Assembly: GCF_921293095.1 (NCBI RefSeq)
Contig: NC_060259.1
Coordinates: forward strand, 41,893,812-41,957,811
DNA from: Ischnura elegans
Lineage: Eukaryota; Arthropoda; Insecta; Odonata; Coenagrionidae
DNA: 64,000 bases
Direction: 5' to 3'
This document shows positions 1-11,600 of the stretch, piece by piece. The notes beneath the pieces were generated by a model. It was not told the DNA's origin and did not search any database. It was given only the letters and a program-made list of their open reading frames with translations. Position numbers and translations under genes: made by a program. How positions within the stretch are numbered: position 1 is the stretch's first letter; every line of letters begins with the position of its first letter.

Positions 1-974
1 CCCGTGCATTCCTTACAGTTCTGTTCCGTTGAAGCTTTTAATGCACATGTTCCTGAGCTCGCTCGAGTTTATGTATCGTGCCTTTAGCCATTTAATTTAC
101 AATTTTATGAACATCGCGCTATTGGGACAATTAAACTACTACACATGGTCGATGACTAGATGGTCTCTCTGAGCATACTTGGATACGAAACTCCCTAGAT
201 TAAGCGTCAGAGTGATGAAGCGAAGCGGGGCCTACCAAGGCATTGTGTGCATTGTCTTTTCATTCGCGTGAATCAGGAAGGGTTTAGAAGTTCTCACGGG
301 AGGCAAGGATGAAAAGGCAAGAAATGGTCGCTCTTGGCGAGCGTGGGACGTCAGACTTCGAGAGGTCAGAGCCACTTTCAAAGAAATGAGTGAGTGATGC
401 CGTGAACGAATTCAAAGAAGCATCGCTTCTCTGGCGTCACCCGCTGAAAATACGCGCGGGAATTCATAATGAAGGAAATCTTTGGCTCTGACCGGAAATG
501 TTCTATCTCGTCCATTTTAGCAAAAATAATTGAACGTTAAACTTTAAACTTCCACTTTATAATAAATTTGGCATTATAGTTCATTGAATTAATGTTTAAA
601 AAAATAGCTTTGCGTGGAATAGGATTGGTTCTGGATTTCCTTTGGCAGAGCTCAATTTAGGGAGAAAATTTAAGAGGATCATGTGAATGGGACAGTGAAA
701 ACGCGAGTCATATCAATGAAACCTAATTTCAAATTTCATAGCTAACATATACAAGAACAACCATCAACCTGCGCCCATTGGACCAAGATTAAAATAGTGC
801 AATCTGCGATCACGTGATAGGTCTGATTAGCGGACTACGACGTCAGCGTTTGTTTCACGATGTTCATGTCGAAATTTTTTGGATTAAATTTATTGTTTGC
901 AAAGAAAAAGTTCCAGAAGTTTAATGAAATCTTTTTTTTTTCATTCGCCAACTTTTCTCATTACCCACGATAAT
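1..974. other. No recognisable gene
   Basis: I see no coding exon, RNA gene or clear repeat boundary here. The sequence is AT-rich with mixed-complexity stretches, and all frames are broken by stops at short intervals. Confidence 0.5.
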
Positions 975-1331
975 CAGTGGCGCCGACTCCATGGGGCCTG
1001 AGGGGGCCCGAGCCCCCTCAAAGATTCGTTTGGGGGGGGGCGGAGCCCCCTCAATAATTCAAGAAAATAATTAAGTTATATTATGCTTTGTGAAATCACA
1101 TAAATATATTTGTTATTTTTATTTCCCATGTTTGACGATAGTTACCTTTTAAAATAAATTCAACAATGTATGTTGAAACAAATAATTATAAGGTTAAGCA
1201 GGTTAACTGAATCAAGTGGTGACAATCATGGTAGTGTTTCTGTGCTGCGACACACTTTGAATTTAACCTCTTCCTGGGGCAAGACCTCCGATATGGGCCC
1301 CCCCAATATTTTTTATAAGTCGGCGCCCCTG
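975..1331. mobile_element. hAT-type MITE, family A copy 1
   Basis: The element starts CAGTGGCGCCGACT and ends AAGTCGGCGCCCCTG, which are imperfect terminal inverted repeats of the hAT CAGNGGCG type. It is flanked by a perfect 8-bp target duplication ACGATAAT (967-974 and 1332-1339), the length typical of hAT transposition. It is 357 bp, has no coding capacity, and carries G/C homopolymer blocks next to the left end. Copies with their own duplications lie at 52837-53096 and 56486-56742. Confidence 0.9.
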
Positions 1332-1339
1332 ACGATAAT

Positions 1340-2559
1340 ACTGAAGTAGGCATTTTAATTTTGGCCGCATATTTGGTGTACTGCGTTACCCTCTTGAGTA
1401 TTCTTGTATATATTTACTCTGATTTGAAAATTTGACCACTTTCGGGGCCTGAGGCATGCTAGAAATGTGTCAAGATTCAGTGTTCTACTTATAATTGCGA
1501 AATATTTGCTATTTTTTAAATTAAATCCTTCACGCTGAGTTAGAAAAAAAATTCTGTACATAAGGTTGATGGGATAACTTTAAATTAGGATCCTACATAT
1601 CCTTCTGATTTACCGCCAAAGTTAAATGGTGCTTATTAGAACAATAATAGATTGACATGGAGACTTTTAGGTGATTTAAGGAAAAGGGCAGCTTTTGTAA
1701 GGCATCATCATTACGTTGTGATTTTTTGGTGGAAGTTATCAACCTTTCATCTGGTTTGATGCAACCTTCCACTCTACGCATGTATCGGCATATATTTATT
1801 CTTCAAGTCGGCATGTAATTTTTGTATTATATTTATTCCTTTAAATCTCAATGAACGTGACTCAGGGAGTATAAGGCTGATGAAATCACCCGCAAGGCCA
1901 GAAAGAATGCGAAATTATGAGTAAAAATTGCGCAAGTGCGGAAGAGTACGATTCAGGGGAAAGTGGAAGCTATCTGCGTAAATGCATGATTTCTCTTCAA
2001 GGATTATAGCGCAGGAGAGGTAATAATCGAGCATGCAGTCACTCTTACGGCAGTTGAAATCATTGCTTGCCCAAATAAAATGAATTATGTCATATAAGAG
2101 ATCCTACCGTGCAGATAACTTCTCTAATAGATGCAGTGAACTAGGTGATTAAGCCAATAGATTTTTAAGAGAATAGTCCAGTGAAAATTTGTATTTTTTC
2201 ATTGCATCTCATTTAGTTAAGAAAACTTTAATGGGAGTCCTTCTGTAGAATCGAAGTAATTTCATCTAAATGGTTTTTCATACATTCAACTTCGATCCAA
2301 AATAGGATCATAGTGATATACTTACCTTTAGCCTAAGAGCAAATATAAGGGACAGATCTTAGGAGTGATACATATTCGCCTAAAGCAGAGGCCAACATTT
2401 AAACCTAAACTTCACTTTAATTTTAGGAAGTAAGTTAGAAAATAAAATAACGATGGATTAATGGTGTTGAAATCCTTATACTTCTCCTTCGTGAATCTTG
2501 AATTCAATGGCAATAAATTTTCCAGTCGAAATAAAGGGCATGTAAACCAGCGCTATTTT
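1340..2559. other. AT-rich intergenic stretch, nothing recognised
   Basis: Short open frames of 60-70 codons occur on the minus strand but have no recognisable similarity, splice context or codon bias. I consider them chance. Confidence 0.4.
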
Positions 2560-2629
2560 CAAAATCAGCCAATCAGACCCATCCAACCTTCATTCACGTG
2601 CTCTGGGATTTCGCAATTCCATCTAGTTA

Positions 2630-2915
2630 CCATGCGAAGTGTTTGATGGTCGCTTTCGTTCGTGTGTACTCTTGAGGATATTCTTGGAGCTCGCTGGCGG
2701 TGGGATGAATAGGGTAGCGCGTGTCTCCCTTCGCGCGTTGAATGGGGCGCGTTGTGGAGGGTGGTTATGAGAGCAGCAAGGGACTGGGGGCGTGACGGCT
2801 CGACCACCCACCGCGTGACTCGCCTTCTCGACGGAGGGAAACCCTGCGACGCCCTGCGCCAGCAGTGCCCTTGTCGGCGCCTCAGCTCGGTACTGGAGAA
2901 AACGTACCTTATTTT
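2630..2915. promoter_or_regulatory. CpG-rich island-like block
   Basis: This block of about 285 bp is GC-rich and CpG-dense, in contrast with AT-rich DNA on both sides. It lies 5.5 kb upstream of the first recognisable coding exon of the plus-strand gene. Open frames on the minus strand here are a by-product of the composition. It could be a promoter or a 5' untranslated exon of that gene, or unrelated GC-rich DNA; no motif decides. Confidence 0.25.
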
Positions 2916-3339
2916 GTAGGCCTTTAAGAGAACCCCTCATGCTAGTGCAAGGCCGTAACGAGGAGGGTGGAAGTGTTAAAAGTTTTAACTTAAAACTTGA
3001 AACCTCTCAAAACAAAATCCTCAAAACGTGTAATAGTGGTTATTTATATAATATGTGTGTATAATTAATTCAATATATAGAATCATGCCCCATCGAGTGA
3101 ACTCCCCCACCCCAAAACCATAAGCATTTTCTGAATACAGCGTTCTGTTTGTGGGGATGGTAAATAAATAAATATTTTGCTAATTTGAAGTGACTAATAC
3201 TCGAATTTTTTTCTCTGATCGTGTAAAACTTTGGAAATGTGTCATAGCGTATTTCAACGTGAGAATATGAAAAAAATTGAGTCTTAGCGGCCGCGATTTA
3301 CGAGAGTTGGTACCGCTTAATTATTTGAGAAGCAAGTAA

Positions 3340-3760
3340 GAGGAAAAAGGACGCAGCAGCGAGAAAATGAGGAAGAAAGTAACTTATTCAAAGGAGGCGT
3401 ACTTGAATAGGAAGAGGCTGATGAGAGTATGATTGTGTGAGGGAAGGCTGGCGAAGAGTGTGATGTGGAGCGTAGCGCTTTACGGGGCGGAAACTTGGAG
3501 GGAGGATAGATGGTCTGCTGTTGGCAGAGTAGGATCAGTTAAGTATCGTTGTGGGAATTGAGGGCTGGGAAGGTGCAATGGACGGAGAGGAAAAGGAACG
3601 AGGAAGTGCTAGATATTGTTACCAAGGAGAGGAGATAGTGAAGGAAGATAAAGAGAAGAGAGTGTGTGGATGGCGCGAGAACAGAGAGAATGCTGAAAAC
3701 CGTGTCAGAGGTCAGGGTCGCATGTAATGGGGACAGGGCCCCGCCCGAAACGAGGAAAAA
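3340..3760 (+). mobile_element. Decayed LINE 3' fragment (reverse transcriptase C-terminal region)
   Basis: A broken plus-strand frame around 3440-3500 reads RLAKSVMWSVALYGAETW, very like the conserved block after the reverse transcriptase domain in arthropod non-LTR elements (usually ...VALYGAETW followed by a Trp-rich tail). Downstream sequence is frameshifted and stop-ridden. Only this block is confidently recognisable; the exact clade (RTE/CR1/Jockey-like) is not. Confidence 0.6.
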
Positions 3761-3958
3761 TTTTAAACGTCTATTCCGCCTACCTAATTTTAACGTTTAC
3801 CTCCCACCGTTAAATTTTATCGTACTACTTCCTATCCATCTACTTCATGTACACAGTGTGTACTTCCTTATTTTGTTAAATTGACATTTATTTTAAATGT
3901 AAATATTTTAAATTCCTTAATTGCGTTTCCAAAAAGTACGTGATGACACATTAGATAC

Positions 3959-4205
3959 CAGTGTCGTAACTAGAAATATGCTTTGGGGGGATGAGATGGC
4001 GACCCCCTCCCCCCAGGAAAAATCTGGTAAAATTTTTAAAATGATATGCATAGAAATACGTATGCATCACTTTGGCACTAAAAATTTTACTTTAAGCAGA
4101 TGTAGTAATTATATGTCAAAACAAGACAATATTTTTAAATATTTTTTTTATTTTTCTGAGGCCTTGAAGTGGGCATCTATCCCCTCATTCCCCCATATAT
4201 ACTGT
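3959..4205. mobile_element. Truncated hAT-type MITE
   Basis: It begins CAGTGTCGTAACTAG, close to the terminus of the element at 5874-6164, and contains the same kind of poly-C/G blocks. The expected right terminus is not seen; similarity fades in a simple TATAC-rich stretch. No target duplication can be assigned. Confidence 0.45.
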
Positions 4206-5423
4206 TATACACTGTTATATACAATACGTTACGCTACAGTTAGGTTACCGGTTGTATACAGGTTAAGGTAGGTTTACGTGGAACATATTATTAATCGACA
4301 ACTATTAACCTGCCTGGCCTGTCTCCCTTCCTAAATAGTATTTTCGTTTTTTAGCAATATGTACAGTATTGTTACAGGGAGAGGTTGAGGTTGGTGGCGC
4401 TGACACCCAAAACTAGTGTTACCCTTTGCACTGACGCCGTGACGGCTTAAAATAAGATCGTAAATCACCAAGGTTATATTCATTGCTAGAATGCATATTC
4501 CTCACTTTATTTTACTTTTGTTCTTCTCAATTCTTGAAACTCAATTTTGGATCGTTAATGGTCAGTTCGCGTCGTAGAGACTATCAAAGTGTATGTCAGC
4601 GCGCTCCGCATAATTTATTCCCTCTACGGCGTTCATACAGTGTACGCCTCAGCCATCTTATATTTATTGTCGGCGCTCATGTGCAACCAGGGGGAAGGAT
4701 AGCCGGGGAAGGAAAGGATAGCAATCAGGGTCTATGGAGGGTATGAAGAGTTTTGCCTATTTGCGAACGAAAAACCAATATACAATTTAGGAAATGGAAC
4801 AGGCCGGGTATGCCAATAGTTGTTGATAAGTACCTAATATATTCCACGTAAACGTACCAAAACCCGTAGATTACCGGTACAGTGGTATTTTTCTGGAACA
4901 TTGAAGTCTTGTGAACATCGGCGATTATTTAGTAGCTTTCCCCACAGTTTTTTCTGCCCCTAAATCATCAACGTATCCGATTTTTTATCGAAAGACTAAT
5001 TGCTCTGCCAATGAATACTTAACGATTCACTCTCCATTTTCCACTAATTTGAGCAGGTGAGAAAGGCGTAATTTCACTTTTTTGAGCCGTTTTGAAAATT
5101 ATATGTTAAAATTAAGGGACGATGAAATCATAGGAATATAGTTCAAGGTAAGGTGTAAGGTTTATGGATTTTTGTCAAAATGCCAAGCAAAATTACTTTC
5201 AAGGGGAAAAATCACTCCCCCTCCACCGGCGTAAATGTCTTTTTAAGCGAAAAGACTCGTTTAAAACATATGCTATCGTTTGAAATATTTAGGATACACA
5301 GGTTCTTTATTGATGCCTGAAAAAAATTAGGCCTAACTTATTACTTTTTAGGCATATGTTGGGAGGGGCCTCCTCAAAGTCTCCTGCGTATTTTAAGATA
5401 ACAGCCAACATTTTCAATGAGTC
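4206..5423. other. Intergenic stretch without a recognised gene
   Basis: No gene is recognised. A segment near 5255-5330 resembles one near 10665-10745 (shared core ACTCGTTTAAAAC), so part of this is an old dispersed repeat. Confidence 0.35.
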
Positions 5424-5841
5424 AGGCCTCGGGTACGATACGAGCGGCGGGATGCGAGCGGCAAGCGGCGAGTGGCAACCTGAGCGGCACGTGAGCGGCA
5501 GCGGTGGCTACAATACGAGCGGCAATTTTCTAACCGCTCAGGTTTCTCACCTTTTCTAACTTCAGTCTTCCTTTGTTTGGCCGTATTCTCACTACTTTGA
5601 TGTTTCTCCGCTTACATTTTCAACTACACTGAAGGATGAATCTACTGAGCGGCGAGCGGCAGTGGAAAAGAAATCGGTCTGGACTTGGAACCATGAGCGG
5701 CACTGGGCGGCGCCGCTCACTGTCGCTCGCCGCTCAAACGTATCGTACCCACCCTCAATGGATTTACACGCAACTAAATGAGGCCTGATATCAGAGCGGC
5801 GCCGCTCACGCCGCTTGCCGCTCGTATCGTACCCGGGGCCT
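5424..5841. repeat. AGCGGC-rich foldback element with inverted termini
   Basis: The left end reads AGGCCTCGGGTACGATACGA and the right end is its near-perfect inverse (AGGCCCCGGGTACGATACGA on the other strand). The interior holds many copies of AGCGGC or its inverse GCCGCT, making a long self-complementary element. A second, internal copy of the right terminus lies at 5729-5750, and a short self-contained palindromic copy at about 5781-5841, suggesting nested duplication. I cannot assign a superfamily or a convincing target duplication. Confidence 0.7.
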
Positions 5842-5873
5842 CACTCGTCTCGAAAAAATCCTCGTTGAGGGAG

Positions 5874-6164
5874 CAGTAGCGTAACTATGGGGGGGGATGA
5901 GGGGATGTATCCCCCCCACAAAGACTCAAATAAATCAAAAAATAATTTAAATTTCTTGTCTGGATTTGATACATAGGTACTAACTGCGTCTGCTTAGAGT
6001 TAAATTTGAAGTGCCAAAATGATGGAAAATGCATTTTCACGCATGTTATTTATCAAAAATTTTCCTTAAATCCCCGTTTCCAAGGGGGGTTTCCCCCACT
6101 AACCCCCCTCATTCCCCCCAATGCCCCCCTTTCCCCCCTAAGCGTATTCCTAGTTACGCCACTG
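5874..6164. mobile_element. hAT-type MITE, family B
   Basis: Termini are CAGTAGCGTAACTATGG and CCTAGTTACGCCACTG, imperfect inverted repeats. Flanking 8-bp duplications are identical: TGAGGGAG at 5866-5873 and 6165-6172. The 291-bp interior is non-coding, with long C/G runs just inside each end. Confidence 0.9.
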
Positions 6165-6172
6165 TGAGGGAG

Positions 6173-8417
6173 AGTGACGTGTCCTCTAAATATACTGAGC
6201 AGAATTTGGGATTTTTACTGTGCCTGAATTTAGCTCAATTTCCTTGAATTTGTCCGCAGTTTACTGTCATCATCATAACGTTGCTACGTAAATTGAAGAG
6301 AACGACGAAGCAACTGTCACCCATAATCGCCGCCACACGCACCCATAATGTCCTTGAGCGAAGCCTTATCTCACATTTGGCAAATTCACTTCGGCTGCCA
6401 AGTTCCGCTTTCACAGATTGTTGGAATTAGTTTTTAGGCATTTTAAAGATCTACCGTTTTTGTATACCGACAGGCATTTTGACATCGTCACAACTTAAAA
6501 TAGTTTGTGAGCCTGATAGTCATCATTCAGAAGTAAAACGATACGTTGGCGGGCAAACTGTGGGAATATGTTCGAGCCATTTTCGCTCGTCCAACCCATG
6601 TATGTACCGTCTCCTTGGAAACCGCCTCGGATCGCCTCCTATCCTGCTTTCGCAGAAGATAATTTTATTAATATTGCAGCAGTTCGAGAAAACAATTTGC
6701 AAAGCATTCCGCTAAAGTAGTTCGGGTCGAAGAAAGAGTGCAGGATTTAGCACAAAATGTAAATAGTGTGCTGGATAAAAGATGCTGGTTTTTTGTTGCT
6801 GGATGGTGATAGAGTTGTTCACTATTTACTCATTAAAATTCCGGTGCCATATAAAAATACATACAATGAAATCATGGCATTCCTCCTCGCGCGTATTTCA
6901 TGCTTGTTTCGCACATTGTTAATTTTCATCTGGCTGTCAGGATATTGGTACTTTACGACGACACTATTCTTATCAGAGAACCAAAGTTATAAAATGTGAG
7001 TGACCATCCAATTAAGTATGAATACCTATTACTATTGATCAATAAAATTAAATCATTCACTTCGTATCCCGTTTTAAATGTAAGACTCAATTAACATGAT
7101 TGCTGGGGTTATCTTAGGAATGGCGGACGACGTTATATAATGTCTGATTATTTTTGTTGCCATAATTATTTATCCCTGTGTTTTTATCTGCAATTTGCCT
7201 TAATTTTTCAATTCCATTCTCGAATTACTCCACCAATCTAATAGTTATTTCATTTTGCTGCAGAAATAGCCTTTGTCTCTAATTAATTAGGAAAGGGTTT
7301 ACCTCTGATAACTGATTCTGATTATGTTTTTGATCTTTTTGTCTTGACTGCATTTAACTTTTAAATTGTTATCCGCTAAATATGTGATTTATGTCCATTC
7401 TGAATCGCATAATCATTTTACGTACTTAGATATTCTGCCATCATTTGAGCTGTATTTTTAAATTACACGTAAATTTTGCTCTAGTAATCATATACCACAT
7501 CATATGGTATTTCCATTGTCATTTTGTTCATAGTTTCCAGGCCTATGATTCAAAGTTTGTGTCATTTTATCAGTTGATGCCCGCATAATACATATTGCTA
7601 ACGTGCATGGTTTGTCAGCAAGGATTTCATCGTGATCATGGTCGCAAACACCGTGACCGTGTTCTGTGACAGAGAACACGACGGTCACGAATATGATTTT
7701 AATGTCGAAAATTTGATCCTTATCGTTAACTCTATTCCTGAGTATCTTGTATGATGTTGGGCACACTTGATAATGTGGTTTTGTAGTAATAAAACTCAGT
7801 GGAAATATTACAATGTCTTATTTTAATGATCTATTCCTGAGAATGTTCGAGAAGAAGAGATAGTGTGATTAAAGATTTTGAATGGAGTTGAAAAAAACGT
7901 CACGTTGGACATGCATTCCACACAGCACATATTGACACCGACCACGGTTTCATTGTTTATCAAAGTGATAATAGTTTTCGTATATTGCAACCATGTTGTT
8001 GCCAGTGTTGATGAAGTGTAACTGTTTGGATGCACTGTGCGACGAATATTTTAAAATCTCTTGGCCTCAGAAAGCCCATTCATTCCATTTAAGAGGGCGC
8101 ATCATTCCTACTTGCTTGGTTTTTTTTGCTACCGATAATTTAACTTTAAACTGCATTGTCATCTTAAAAATTTCATGATTTATAGATTAAAACCTCGGAA
8201 ATTTTTCCATTATCTTAATTATATACATTTTGCTTTGCTTAAATAGTGCTTAAGTGAAATTAAATTTGAGGCATAGATAAATGTTGGCATGGGTCTACTT
8301 TAATGCTCTGAATGATTCAAGATGACTCCGTAAGTCTGAAACGAGTTTTGCGTCAACAAAAAGAATGTTTAAGCGAGAACGATGCGTCCTCTTAAAGAAA
8401 TCAGCTTTGATTTCAAG
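6173..8417. other. Upstream region of the plus-strand gene, no exon recognised
   Basis: The sequence is AT-rich without a recognisable coding exon. The segment at about 7770-7990 shares short blocks with the inverted-repeat element at 13904-14042 (for example ACTCAGTGGAA and AATGTCT), so it includes an old repeat. Untranslated first exons of the 12-exon gene may lie here but cannot be seen. Confidence 0.35.
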
Positions 8418-8698
8418 ATGGCGCGTAGCCGTGCCATTCGACGTGCCGTCGATGGGGCCGCGCGGGGGCGATGTCCTGCGCCGCGGCCCCATTCGCTTAC
8501 GATCGCATTCCTTCTGCCCGCAGCGTCGGCGGCCTGCTACTTCCCGGGAGAGCTCCAGGGGGACTTCGTGATGCAGTCGACCGCGACGGCGGGAGGGAGC
8601 CAAGTCCAGTACTCTGCGCTGAACATCTCGGCCGACTCGATCCCCATCTGGGGCCACTGCCACCGCCGCATCGGCCCCAACGTCCTGCTCATGGACGA
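8418..8698 (+). CDS. Exon 1: signal peptide and first Cys block
   Basis: The ATG at 8418 sits in good context (A at -3, G at +4) and opens a basic n-region, then a hydrophobic run, then CYFPGE at residue 40. The exon ends GA|GTGAGT with two bases of an Asp codon left over. A second reading is possible: CCTTCTGCCCGCAG at 8510-8523 is a good splice acceptor, so coding could instead enter at 8524 from an unseen upstream signal-peptide exon. An upstream in-frame ATG at 8382 would add 12 residues. Confidence 0.7.
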
Positions 8699-11600
8699 GT
8701 GAGTGCCGGCCCAGCGATGCGTTCACTGTTTTTGCCCGCTTTTCCGGTCCCCCCCGGTCGAGGGCGTCGGCGCCCCTTGCCCCGCTCATCCAAGCCGGGA
8801 CTTTTTTCCACATGCTCGCCTGCATTACCCCATTCCCTCGCCATCTTCCAGGAATTCCATAATGCCTTCCATTGAAAATGATCGCGTTTCTTTTACGGTC
8901 CATGTTTTCTGGAGCTATTTGGACTCAATGGGGGGGAAGTGGAGACCGCAGCACAGGCCATATCCTTTAGGAGAGGAAGTCACCTCTGCTATTATTCGTG
9001 TAGACATGTTCTTGTGCCTTGTTTCACTCTCGTGTCCGCCCTTGCAGCTACTTTGTGATTTTGCTATCAAAACAACTCCTTTGGGCGAACGAATCGGCAG
9101 AGCTTTTTTCAGTTTGACTGTTCCAGAGGGGAACAGTTATTTATGGGGTGCTGGTGTAGGAGCTTATACCGGTACTTGTGTCTCTCTAGTAACAGCAAGA
9201 GCAATTTTAATTAGAAACTCCAATCTTGTATCCCCTAGGTTAAATATTGCAGAAAAAAGACAGTAAAATTTAGTTTTCATAGCATGAATTTTAGAAGAGC
9301 CTTTAGGAGAGCAGTACGTTATAATAGCAGAAACAGCACTCATTTAAAAAAAAAGCCTCCCCCTCACTAAAAGTGACTAATAATGAGAGGCCGTTCCTTC
9401 AATGGCCACGCTAAGCATCCATTCATTACAAAGCTTACGATGATTGCATTGTTTATTCTATATTTATCTTCCATCGCAATTTATCGAGTCTAAAATTGCT
9501 TTTAAAAATTATAAAATCTCTTCTCTTCCTGTTTCGGTCTAAAATGCCTTGATCTAAGCATCCATCATCATAATCATGGTAATATTCACCCTAGATATTT
9601 TTCGTACTCAATGTAACGAGAACAAGGTACAAGAACATGTACGTGATTTAATTATTTTCTTCATAAACGAAGTCTTCCCTCTCTCCACCAATGTTCCTAT
9701 ATTGTGTTTGGTGCATATTCACTTCTGTTGTTCTACTCAGGCCCATGCTGGGCCGCCGGGACGTATCCCGGTGCGCCCTCCCGCCTGGAAATCTTTGGCG
9801 CCCCCGGGCGGACCCCTCCTGCAGAGAGCTGGCGCCCTCTGGCCATGGCCGTCCACCGCCCTAAGAGGGGGTCCAGCACGGGCCTGGTTCTATTATTCGG
9901 AAAACATCATACTCTACTCTTTTCTAAACCCTTTTGACAGAGCAAAAGAGATTTAAATAATGGCAATACGCTTTATAACGCCAAAAGCACGAATTTAGGC
10001 CATGAGTAGAATAATAAGTTAATGTGACACAAACGGAACTGAAGTAAAGAAGTAGCCTCTCACAAAAAATAATTGATAATCAGTTTGTTCCTTTAATGAC
10101 CTTGCCTCGAATTCATTCATTATGTGCAATGAAATAGGTTATTCATAGTTTTTTTACATCGATATTAGTCGATCCCAAAGGATACTGTTAATAATAAAAA
10201 AATCTCCTTCCATTTGTATTGCGGTGTAAAATACCTTCACCTAATCCTCTTTCATCGGTAATATTTACCCCTATATTTTCATGATTGAATGCTTATCATC
10301 ATAAATAAATTATTTCCCCTCTCCACCAATACTTCTTAATTGTGATACCACATATTCACTTGTGTCATGGCCGCCCATTGAGGTGATGTATGACGCAATT
10401 TAAGCCTTGGAAAAAATTGGGGAAAAATAATTCTAAATTCCAACTATAAATCGGTGCGGGGGAGGGGGAATTTTTTTCTAAGGAAATGCCCCATCAACAT
10501 TAAGGGAATGGATAAACCTTACCTATAGTACACGCAGCATTCGCTGGAAAACACCGAATTCCATTTTACTATAACTCTTATCATTTGTAATCCCTTCTAG
10601 TTTTCGATTCATGCATGGCATTCGTTAAGGGGACGCATGCCTCACGCTCTACCGTTATTATTTGGTGACAGAATACTCGTTTAAAACGTATGCTGCCATC
10701 TTATAATTTTCAGGGTACATAAAGCGGACCTTGTTTAAGATTTTCCTGTGTCAATCCTTCTGGAGTATTTCCTCGTATGCAATTTGTTTATGTTTGAGTA
10801 GCGGGCTATTGTGAAAAAAGGTCTGCTTTATGACGCTGTAAATGTCAAGTTGATAGCATAAGCTTTAAGCGAGTAATCCTTCGCCAAAGAAGACAAAATA
10901 CGATCGGTCGTGTGGAAGGTATGTGTTCTCTTTGTTTTAAAATATCTGTAGTGATCGTGTTGAGTCTGGAGGGAATGCGCGCGGTGTCTGAAAGCGGATG
11001 TGTTTTGTTTTTTCTAGCTCCGGGGGCGCCATTTGCATCCGCTGCTTCCACTTGAGTCTGCGATCGCCCAACGTGCTCTCCGTGCTCACCGAGGGCCTCG
11101 ACAAGTGTTACACGAGCGAGGATGCGGCCGTGTGCAGCTGCCCTGAGGCTCGGACGAGTGCCGGAGGACGGCCGCCACAGTGCCCGCCCACGCCACCCAC
11201 CAAGTTCCACGAGATCCTGCTCTTCAGTGAGTTACATGACTATAATAACACCTCAATTAGACCCTTTGATCCCATGCGGGCAATTGAGAATTCTACTTAG
11301 CCACATTGATTAAGTGAAGACTCTTCTAAAAGTGAACAAATAATTGTTTACATGATGAAAAATAAACACTAAATCATTTCTTGCACAAATATGAAATCGT
11401 TTCAGGCTTTACGTGTCGATACCATGGTCGGCAGTGGAGTTATACATTAATTTGTGCAAATTGCAATTTTTTGTTTAAAGTTTATCGTGGATATTATAGC
11501 ATTTCAACCACGTCACGTTCTGCCTGAAACGATTTCATACTTGTGCATGAAATGATTGGCTGATCGTATCAGTGGCGTATATAATAAATATTGTTATGGG

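Noticed and set aside
2565-2940. Minus-strand open frames of 80 and 105 codons
   Set aside because: They arise from a CpG-rich block, overlap one another in different frames, and show no recognisable domain.
8295-8903. 202-codon minus-strand open frame
   Set aside because: It lies over the GC-rich first coding exon of the plus-strand gene. The sense frame gives a signal peptide plus family motif with proper splice donor; the antisense frame is compositional.
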